From NCBI GenBank assembly GCA_030589225.1, contig JAUUWD010000090.1:1-6581 (forward strand): a DNA stretch of 6,581 nucleotides, written 5' to 3'. Origin of the DNA: Desulfobacteraceae bacterium. GTDB taxonomy: Bacteria; Desulfobacterota; DSM-4660; Desulfatiglandales; Desulfatiglandaceae. The position numbers and the translations under genes are program-made. Shown one piece after another: positions 1 to 6,357 of this stretch. Within the stretch, counting starts at the first letter, position 1. Every line of letters begins with the position of its first letter. A model generated the notes under the pieces. That model saw nothing but the letters and a program-made list of their open reading frames with translations. It had not been told where the DNA came from and ran no database searches.

Positions 1-2225
1 GATTTGAGATTATTTAGGGAAGGATCATCCTGAATAAACCGCTCATCCAGTTCCTGGTGGGTGAGCACACGTGGATCGTCGTCATAGAGATATTCCTTGG
101 GTTTGAATTCCCGCCCGCCAGTTGCGATTATTACGGCCCCGTGCTCAAAAGCAATTGCTTCCCCTCCCTAGGTTTTTAAGGCCGACTTGAAGTTGCCAAC
201 AAACCCCTCCACACCAATCAATTCCGCTGAACGGTATACGTGAATCTGCGGATGTGCTTCCACATCATCGGTCAAAGCATTGACAAAGGACCGGATGTCT
301 TCCCCCTTCCACGTTTTGTTAAGGAATCTCGCATGACCACCCAACTCCTCCGACCGTTCCACCAGGTAGACCTCATAGCCTTGATCTGCCAGGTTTTTAG
401 CAGCCACCATACCGGCGACACCACCTCCCACTACCAGGGTGGCCGGGTTGAGTTGCAACTCCGTCTCCGGAAGCGGTTCCAAAAGGGCCGCCTTGGAAAC
501 GGCCATCCTGACCAGGTCTTTGGCCTTTTCAGTGGCAGCCTCGGGTTCGTTCGGATGTACCCAGGAGTCTTGATTCCGGATATTAGTCATCTCGAACAGA
601 TATTTGTTCAGCCCTGCATCCAGCAGGGTTTCCTGGAAAAGTGGCTCGTGAGTCTTTGGTGTGCATGCAGCCACCACCACACGGTTGATACCCTGTTCCT
701 TGATCACTTCAGCCATTTTGACCTGGGTGTCCTGGGAGCAGGTATACATGTTATCTTCCACGTAGCTGACATACGGGAGCGTTTTGGCATAATCCCGAAC
801 TTCGGGCACGTTCACCACGCCGGCAATGTTGATACCGCACTGGCAAACAAACACTCCTATACGGGGCGGGACTCCAACCACATTGGTCTGTGGCGGGATA
901 TCTTTTACCTCAGTCTGGGTCCACCGGCTCTCACTGAGAAGAACGCCGCAGGCCGCGGCTGCTGCAGAGGATTCTACTACGGATTGGGGAATATCCTTTG
1001 GCCCCTGTATTGCTCCGCAGACATAAATCCCTGACCTGTTCGTTGCTACCGGCTTAAAACTGTCGGTCCTGGCAAAGTTGTACTGGTTTAGCTCAATACC
1101 CAGGCGTTTGCCAAGTTCAATGGTATCCTTTCCAACCTGAAATCCTACTGATAGAACCACAAGTTGAAAAATCTCGCTCTTAGGCTCACCACTCTCGTCT
1201 GAATACATGATTCGCAAATCGCCATTTTTCAGGGGATCGACAGTATGGACACGCGAACGAATAAAGCGGACACCGTGCTCGTCCCGGGCACGATCATAAT
1301 AGTTCTCAAAGTCCTTGCCATGAGTACGCATATCCATATAAAAAATAGCCGCCTCTATGTCTCCGTGAGCATGCTCCAGGGCAATCACGGCCTCTTTGAT
1401 GGCGTACATGCAACAAACAGCCGAGCAGTAAGCATTGCTGTATTCATGGGTATCGCGAGAACCCACACACTGCAACCAGGCAATTTTCTTCGGTTCCTCG
1501 CGATCATAGGGCCGCATGAGGTGACCCATATAGGGGCCAGACGCACTAAGTATCCTCTCAAATTCCATACTGGTGATCACATTGGGAGATTGCGAATAGC
1601 CGTAAGTATCAAGATTTCTCGGATCATAAACCTCGTTACCCACGGCCAGGATCACTGCACCGATTTCTATCTCCGATTTTTTGGGTTCATCATCATATCG
1701 GATTGCTTCGGCCAGACAGACCTTTTCGCAAAGCCCGCAACCGATGCACAGATCCCGATCGATGGTATAGGCGAGAGGTATGGCCTGGGCGTATCTGATG
1801 GAAGCGGCTGCCCTCAAATTGAGACCGCAGTCATATTCATTTATACCGTTTATGGGACAGGCCTGACTGCATTGACCGCACCCGGTGCACACATCAGGGT
1901 CAATATAACGAGGATCGTTCCTTAAGGTTGCCACAAAATGTCCTGGCTCACCTTCAAGGGATTCAACCTCTGAGTTGGTAATGATATTGATATTCAGGTG
2001 CCGGCCGACCTCGACCAGTTTGGGTGAGATAATTCACATGGCACAATCATTGGTTGGAAAGGTCTTATCCAACTGTGCCATTATTCCCCCGATACTCGGG
2101 GATCGATCAACCAGATGCACGTAATATCCTGCAGTTGCCAGATCCAGGGCCGCCTGCATACCGGCGATACCGGCCCCGACCACCATCACGCTTCCTGTTT
2201 CTTGTTTCTCTTTCTTCTTTGCCAT
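1..2225 (-). CDS. hdrA: Large fused HdrA flavoprotein, selenoprotein (Sec64) with in-frame UAG at codon 686; 3' end outside window
   Basis: At least 741 codons run from ATG at 2225 to the left edge if UGA (codon 64) and UAG (codon 686) are both read through. Domains in order: FAD motif GAGIAG (17-22); [13 protein letters not shown] with Sec64; ferredoxin insert C113/C116/C119/C123 and C160/C163/C166/C170; the HdrA cluster block C253, C267, C271-C272; VCGA near 402-405; then from about 455 an HdrA N-terminal-type domain with CQCG (C461, C463) and [11 protein letters not shown]; a second FAD motif GGGVAG (600-605); and after UAG the continuing second flavin domain with [12 protein letters not shown]. 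The first half corresponds to the QmoA-like protein and the second to the QmoB-like protein upstream. Expected role: cytoplasmic flavin-based electron transfer or bifurcation, fed by the MvhD encoded just upstream. Fused HdrA proteins usually end with more ferredoxin clusters, presumably past the edge. If UAG is a true stop, the product is a 685-residue protein cut inside the second flavin domain, and the gene would be damaged. Confidence 0.87.
168..170 (-). other. In-frame UAG at codon 686 of fused hdrA, possible pyrrolysine codon
   Basis: The frame reads [31 protein letters not shown] and stays open for all 55 codons to the edge. The sequence on both sides is typical HdrA (the strand and glycine turn of the second flavin domain), so this is neither a gene end nor a frame change. 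The site is in a variable loop where homologues often carry polar or lysine residues; AAG to TAG is a one-base change. A perfect 12-nt palindrome (149-160, AAGCAATTGCTT) follows 7 nt downstream; no fixed signal is required for Pyl insertion, so I give it little weight. Alternatives are a nonsense mutation, natural suppression or a sequencing error. Confidence 0.6.
2001..2018 (-). promoter_or_regulatory. Bacterial SECIS hairpin for Sec64
   Basis: Starting 15 nt after the UGA, the mRNA can form a 7-bp stem CUGGUCG with CGGCCGG (two G-U pairs) around the tetraloop AGGU. The loop GG is 27-28 nt from the first base of UGA, the same as in the mvhD element. The encoded residues are conserved with the QmoA-like paralogue, but the pairing is made from different bases, which suggests selection on the hairpin itself. 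Confidence 0.72.
2034..2036 (-). other. In-frame UGA, selenocysteine codon (Sec64)
   Basis: The frame reads PTNDCAM, UGA, then [15 protein letters not shown]. This is the same site as Sec56 of the QmoA-like protein and the position of the second Cys in the NDCxxC motif of HdrA. The frame stays open with family-like sequence for over 600 codons. Sec-containing HdrA is established in Methanococcales and in some sulfate-reducing bacteria. Confidence 0.93.
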
Positions 2226-2230
2226 GGCAA

Positions 2231-2237
2231 TTCCTTA
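2231..2237 (-). promoter_or_regulatory. Ribosome binding site of the fused hdrA, overlapping a spare TAA
   Basis: The minus strand reads TAAGGAA followed by TTGCC and ATG (2225). AAGGA lies 6 nt from the ATG and supports this start. The TAA within it is in frame with mvhD and would stop ribosomes that read through the mvhD TAG. Confidence 0.7.
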
Positions 2238-2252
2238 TTGAGAACTTACAGC

Positions 2253-3011
2253 CTATGTAGCCAAACCGATGAACTTTGGAGTGCTCCCATCGTAACCGGT
2301 TAATTCTGCCTGTCCGTGTTTTTCTAGTTCGTTCAGACGTAAAGAAACAGTATATATAGGCAATCCGATTTTTTTGGCCATTTCATGCACAGAGTGTGGA
2401 CCTTTCCTGAGCACCTCCACAATCATCGCTTTATGATATTCTTCTTCTGTGGCTTGTTTAAGCAGCCTTTTGTAATCTTTTTCTTCCAGTTTTTCGTGGT
2501 AAACATTTTCAATCTCAGTTAGCTCCCTCGTCATTCCAATCAACCAACGGATCCGGGGTGAACTGAGTGTTTGTTCAATAGCTGTCAGTGGGAGCTTAAA
2601 CTGTTCAGGATCAAAAGGACCCAATTCCTTTGTCTGTTCACTGAATTGAGTAATATAGTCTGCAAACAACTGTCCTTCGGCCGAACTGACCCAGCGAAGC
2701 TGCATTCGATTACGACCAATGCCCGAAATATCCAGAAGGTGCTCTACTATTTCCATTCTATTAGCAGTATGAATATTACCATCCTGGTAATGACAATCCC
2801 CTATGTGTCACCCGCCGACAAATACGCTGTCAAACCCGCTTTCGAGACCCTTCACAATATAAACCGGATCAACTCGTGCTGAACACATGGTTCGAATTAC
2901 ACGGGTCGCAGGAGGATATTGGAGGCGGGACACCCCTGCTGAATCAGCCGCCGCATAGGCGCACCAATTGCACAAAAATGATAATATTTTTGGCTTGAAT
3001 TGTTTGTTCAT
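2253..3011 (-). CDS. mvhD: MvhD-type hydrogenase delta / Fe-S subunit, selenoprotein (Sec68)
   Basis: This encodes 252 residues from ATG (preceded by AGAGGA) to TAG (2255-2253), reading UGA at 2810-2808 as Sec. MvhD carries a [2Fe-2S] cluster and relays electrons from a dehydrogenase or hydrogenase into HdrA. Residues 1-130 match the family: FLCNWCAYAAAD (C14, C17), RTMCSARVDP (C43), then GG-U-HIGDCHY (Sec68, C73), where homologues read GCHPGDCHY. The Cys-to-Sec swap therefore falls on a likely cluster ligand; VhuD of Methanococcus is also known with Sec. About 65 further residues (132-198) lead to a C-terminal winged-helix-like segment (about 200-250, GPHSVHEMAKKIGLP then LNELEKHG), which minimal MvhD proteins lack. 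It lies 21 nt after the QmoB-like gene and 27 nt before the fused hdrA, consistent with one operon. If UAG were read through, only AVSSQ would follow before TAA. Confidence 0.9.
2775..2791 (-). promoter_or_regulatory. Bacterial SECIS hairpin for Sec68
   Basis: Starting 16 nt after the UGA, the mRNA can form a perfect 6-bp stem AUUACC with GGUAAU around the loop AGGAU. Position and the GG in the apical loop match the two other candidate elements in this window. The stem is A/U-rich and so weaker than theirs. Confidence 0.72.
2808..2810 (-). other. In-frame UGA, selenocysteine codon (Sec68)
   Basis: The frame reads SVFVGG, UGA, then HIGDCHYQDGN. MvhD family members have GCHPGDCHY here, so UGA takes the place of the fourth of five conserved cysteines. 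Without recoding, the gene would fall into a 67-residue stub and a 167-residue remainder lacking the N-terminal cluster-binding half. Confidence 0.93.
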
Positions 3012-3032
3012 TGTTCCTCTCTTTCTTGTTTA

Positions 3033-4718
3033 TTATCGGGCCCCGGCGCCCCCTGCTTCAATAGCAGCAAAAATCTGTCTGTCACGGAAGTGATTTATAT
3101 CAAGAGCGTTTTGCGGACATGCGGCGGCACAACAACCACAACCCTTGCAGGCAACGTCAATCACGTGAACCTTTTCCCCTTTTGCTGTTTTCTGGATTTC
3201 CAGAGCCCCATAGGGGCAAAGTGCAACGCAAAGGCCACAGGCTATACAGGCATCTTCATTGGCCAAAAAAGAAATGATTGGTTCAACCACTACGGAACCC
3301 TGAGATAAGGGAATCGAGGCCCGAGAAGCCGCACCCAGGCCCTGTGCTACTGCTTCTCGAATATTAGCCGGAAAATGCGCACTGCCGCACAGGAATATGC
3401 CGTCGGTGGCAAAATCCAGGGGCCTTAATTTGACATGTCCTTCAAGGAAGAAGCCGTTCTCGTCAATCGGAACCCTGAGTATCTGAGATATCTCAGTTGC
3501 ATCTTCATGTGCAATTAGAGGGGTTGACAATACCACAAGGTCGGCGGACAATGACATTTCGCGTCCGAGTAAGGCATGGTATACTCGAACGTGATTTGAT
3601 TCCACTTCAGGGGGTCGTGCAGGATCGTAGTTTATGTACCTGATCCCTTTGGCCCTGGAATCCCGGAACATCTCCTCATTTTCAACGCCATACATCTGCA
3701 TGTCACGGTAGAGTATGGAAACCTTTGCCTCAGGGATTTGGTCCTTGACAAGAATGGCGTTTTTGACTGCCGTCTGGCAGCAGATCCTCGAGCAATACGG
3801 CCTGTCTTCATTACGGCTTCCCACGCACTGTATCATAACTATATTTTTGATACCCGGATCTAACCCTTTTTTGAAGAGCCTTTCCATCTCAAGCTGGGTT
3901 ATGATCCTCTGTCCATCGTAACCGTAAAGACCTTCAGGCGTATAAACACTTGCGCCTGTGGCTATAAGAATAACACCGAAGTCAATTTTCTTGATACCTG
4001 ATTCCGTTTCGATATCAATCTGGTATTTGCCGATGAAGCCTTGGGCAGCATTGACTTTTGCACTGGTAAAAAGAGTGATGTGGGGATGCTCAGTCACTTC
4101 CAGGATTTTTCCATCAACCAGGTCGCTTGCATCCGTCATAGTGGGGCCCAATTTGTTCACCCGGTTTAGCATTCCGCCAAGCTTATTTTCCTTTTCAACA
4201 AGAACTACTTCATATCCGCGATTTGCGAGGGAAAGCGCTGCCGTCATCCCGCTTATCCCTCCCCCTATAATCAGAGCCCTGATTTGAACATCGGACATAA
4301 TGGGTTCTTGGGGTTCCAGCAGGGCGGCCTTGGCCACACCCATACGGATCTGATCTTTGGCCTTGTTGGTGCCGTCCTCCCGCTCCTGCATATGCACCCA
4401 GGAACACTGATCCCGGATGTTGACCATTTCAAAGAGGAAAGGGTTCAACCCTGCCTCAGCACAGGAACTCCGAAAGAGGGGTTCATGGGTCCTCGGTGTG
4501 CAGGAAGCGACTATCACGCGATTAAGATCGTGCTCCATGATGCCTTTTTTAATCTCACTAATGCCAGCCTCTGAACAGGAATAGAGGTTCCTCTGTACCA
4601 AAGTCACGTGTGGCAGTTTTTCCGCATATTCGGAGAGTTCTTCCATATCCAGGTACCCTGCAATATTGGACCCGCAATGGCAGATGAATACTCCTATTCT
4701 GATGTCTTCATCTTTCAT
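3033..4718 (-). CDS. hdrA: QmoB/HdrA-like flavoprotein with C-terminal two-cluster ferredoxin domain
   Basis: This encodes 561 residues from ATG to TAA, with a second TAA directly after it. Domains in order: HdrA N-terminal domain with CHCG (C13, C15), C48, C73 in ASCTPRTHEP, C86 and C105; FAD-binding GGGISG (152-157); the CVGSR block with C298, C309, C313-C314; and a C-terminal ferredoxin with C491/C494/C497/C501 and C524/C527/C530/C534. After the FAD motif it reads LGGMLNRVNKLGP, so it lacks the [11 protein letters not shown]ys/Sec site and the ferredoxin insert of the preceding protein. This order equals QmoB without its C-terminal MvhD part, and a separate mvhD follows 21 nt downstream. 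An in-frame ATG at 4871 would add 51 residues that lie inside the previous gene and do not resemble the family; MKDEDIRIGVF at 4718 is the family-like start. Translation is probably coupled to the previous gene (TGA-C-ATG), with AAGGAG at 4740-4735 somewhat far away. It probably forms a cytoplasmic complex with its neighbours. Confidence 0.88.
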   Translation of the reverse strand: MKDEDIRIGVFICHCGSNIAGYLDMEELSEYAEKLPHVTLVQRNLYSCSEAGISEIKKGIMEHDLNRVIVASCTPRTHEPLFRSSCAEAGLNPFLFEMVNIRDQCSWVHMQEREDGTNKAKDQIRMGVAKAALLEPQEPIMSDVQIRALIIGGGISGMTAALSLANRGYEVVLVEKENKLGGMLNRVNKLGPTMTDASDLVDGKILEVTEHPHITLFTSAKVNAAQGFIGKYQIDIETESGIKKIDFGVILIATGASVYTPEGLYGYDGQRIITQLEMERLFKKGLDPGIKNIVMIQCVGSRNEDRPYCSRICCQTAVKNAILVKDQIPEAKVSILYRDMQMYGVENEEMFRDSRAKGIRYINYDPARPPEVESNHVRVYHALLGREMSLSADLVVLSTPLIAHEDATEISQILRVPIDENGFFLEGHVKLRPLDFATDGIFLCGSAHFPANIREAVAQGLGAASRASIPLSQGSVVVEPIISFLANEDACIACGLCVALCPYGALEIQKTAKGEKVHVIDVACKGCGCCAAACPQNALDINHFRDRQIFAAIEAGGAGAR

Positions 4719-4719
4719 G

Positions 4720-6261
4720 TCAGGCAACGGCTTTCTCCTTTTCTGGTTGAGATTGAAAGACCATTTCAGCGGCACGCCCAGCCGCGCTTGAGGCCTGGGC
4801 CACAGATTCCGGAACATCCATGGGTGATCCTGCGCAGCCGCAGACGAAAATACCAGGGACAGATGTATCAACAGGAGATTGAGGGTTGGTTTTTACGAAG
4901 TTGTATTTATCCAGTTCGATCCCGAGTATCTTTGCCAACTCAAATACTGCTTTAGTGGGCGCACATGCTGTGGCCAGGATCACCATGTCGAATTCCTGGC
5001 TTTCGACTTTCCTCTCAAGGGTATTTTCATAGGTCACAATCGGGTTATTGCCAGATCCTTCAGTGATTTCTGCTACTCGTCCACGCATATAGCTGATTTC
5101 TGACTTATTGCCGCCCCGCGCTTTGTATTCTTCAAATCCTTTGCCCACTGCTCGGATATCCATACCAAAGATGGTGGATTGGGTCTCCGGTTCGTGTTCG
5201 TGGGCAATAATGGCCTCCTTGATGGAGTGCATACAGCAATAACCAGAGCAGAACGGATAGAACCGAAAATCCCTGGAGCCGACACACTGGATAAAGGCAA
5301 GTCTTTTCGCCACTGCAAAGGTCTCGGCCTTCCTTTTTAAGGTATTGAGAGTTTCAACAATGGCCAGATGACCCGCATATTTGTCGGCCCATTTCTTGTA
5401 ATCTTCGTCGTCTTTATATTGTCCGGCCTTATAATTCTCATAGAATTTACCGGATCCCTCTTCATATTTCTTTTCGAACTTATCGAGGGCCCGCTGTGAT
5501 TTCTTTGCCCTTTTCTCAAGCTCTGCAATCTCAGCCTGAACAGCGCGGTCCGATGGCCTATCCAGATGCCCGCCGGTGGGCCCGCTGGCACTCAAGAGCC
5601 TCTCGAACTCAATGGCGGTGACCACATTGGAAATTTCCTTGTACCGATATTCAGGAATCAGTGAAGGATCAAAGACGTCGTAGCCAGCGGCTACGATAAT
5701 GGCTCCCACATCTAATTGGATGATCCTGTCTTCCTGGTCAAAATTGATTGCGTCAGCCTGGCAGGTCTTTTCGCAGATGCCGCATTTTTTTCCGATTAAC
5801 TGGCGGCAATAGTCTGCATCAATGGTATGGGTGGAGGGTATCCCTTGGGCAAAGTAGTTATAAATTGCCTTGCGCGTCCCCAGCCCTTCGTTAAAGGCGT
5901 CCGGAACATCCGTGGGGCACTTTTCAGCGCAGGCGCCACAGCCCGTGCACTTGTCTTCCTCAACGTAGCGTGCCTTCCTGCGAACAGTGACCCTGAAATC
6001 TGCGGCCTGGCCTTCTATCTTCTCGACCTCGCTATAAGCGAGAAGCTCAATGTTGGGATGTCGACCGACATCCAGCATCTTTGGCGAGAGAATTCAGATG
6101 GCACAGTCATTTGTGGGAAAGGTCTTATCCAGTTGGGCCATCTTACCGCCAATGCTGGGCAACTTTTCCACCAGATGGACCTTAAAGCCCATATCGGCAA
6201 GGTCCAGGGATGCCTGCATCCCAGCAATGCCTGCTCCAATAACCAAAATGTCTTTATTCAC
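4720..6261 (-). CDS. hdrA: QmoA-like HdrA flavoprotein, selenoprotein (Sec56)
   Basis: This encodes 513 residues from GTG to TGA (4722-4720) with an in-frame UGA at codon 56 (6096-6094). Domains in order: FAD-binding GAGIAG (9-14); the HdrA signature [13 protein letters not shown], where homologues have NDCxxC so that Sec replaces Cys; a ferredoxin insert with C105/C108/C111/C115 and a second set C152/C160/C163/C167; a lysine/glutamate-rich insertion at about 240-318; the HdrA cluster motif C326, C338, C342-C343; and a second dinucleotide-binding part ending with VCGC near 412-415. HdrA-type flavins split electron pairs between high- and low-potential acceptors; the protein has no signal peptide and should be cytoplasmic. 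It lacks the N-terminal CxCG domain of classical HdrA, as QmoA does. The next gene starts one base after its stop, and the two probably act as a pair. QmoA (AprAB-linked) and a generic HdrA half are both possible; the insertion argues against an ordinary QmoA. Confidence 0.88.
6056..6073 (-). promoter_or_regulatory. Bacterial SECIS hairpin for Sec56
   Basis: Starting 20 nt after the UGA, the mRNA can form a perfect 7-bp stem, GGAUGUC with GACAUCC, closed by the tetraloop GGUC. A short stem with G/U-rich apical loop at this distance matches the bacterial SECIS model; the E. coli fdhF loop also carries GGUC. The hairpin lies inside the coding region, over the D-V-G-R-H codons. Binding by SelB is inferred. 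Confidence 0.8.
6094..6096 (-). other. In-frame UGA, selenocysteine codon (Sec56)
   Basis: On the minus strand the frame reads NDCAI, UGA, then [15 protein letters not shown]. HdrA homologues continue without a break through NDCSMCILSPK, so UGA sits exactly at the second conserved cysteine. Coding resumes in the same frame for over 450 codons, which excludes an ordinary stop. Confidence 0.92.
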
Positions 6262-6357
6262 AATAAATTCCCTCCGCTTTTAACCTGCGCAAGATTTGGT
6301 GTTTTCAGCCATTCTTTCAAAAACAGTGGCCCCACAATCTATCAGTAAGAGGTGAAC
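6262..6357. other. 96-bp intergenic gap
   Basis: This gap separates the CCG-domain gene from the QmoA-like gene. I see no convincing -35/-10 pair and no GC-rich hairpin followed by a U-run, so nothing argues against read-through transcription from the CCG gene. A 10-codon ATG frame on the minus strand (MAENTKSCAG, stop TAA) is too short to call. The only clear signal is the ribosome binding site at its left end. Confidence 0.5.
6270..6275 (-). promoter_or_regulatory. Ribosome binding site fixing the GTG start of the QmoA-like gene
   Basis: GGAGGG on the minus strand lies 8 nt before GTG (6261-6259). No ATG is suitably placed, and the GTG puts the FAD-binding GxGxxG at residues 9-14, the usual distance from the N-terminus in QmoA-like proteins. 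This decides the start. Confidence 0.8.

Noticed and set aside
240..1034. Open frame of 264 codons on the plus strand
   Set aside because: It lies wholly opposite the fused hdrA, whose protein matches its family along the whole stretch; the plus-strand translation shows no recognisable domain and has no good ribosome binding site.
1245..1925. Open frame of 226 codons on the plus strand
   Set aside because: It is opposite the ferredoxin and flavin region of the fused hdrA; the translation resembles no family and mirrors the codon pattern of the real gene.
4720..4722. Reading the UGA at the end of the QmoA-like gene as another Sec codon
   Set aside because: Read-through gives HER and then another UGA; no family sequence follows and the next gene starts one base later.
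4719..4871. 51-codon upstream extension of the QmoB-like gene to an ATG at 4871
   Set aside because: It overlaps the end of the QmoA-like gene in another frame, and its sequence is unlike any HdrA; the family-like N-terminus begins at 4718.
2034..6096. Reading the three in-frame UGA codons as pseudogene mutations
   Set aside because: All three fall on conserved Cys positions, all have a downstream hairpin with GG in the loop, and reading frames are intact on both sides; random nonsense mutations would not do this.
5827..6348. Open frame of 173 codons on the plus strand
   Set aside because: It is opposite the Sec-containing N-terminus of the QmoA-like gene and has no family-like sequence.
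6262..6357. Tiny 10-codon ORF (MAENTKSCAG) and a possible promoter in the intergenic gap
   Set aside because: It is too short, with no family match, and no convincing -35/-10 pair or terminator could be made out.
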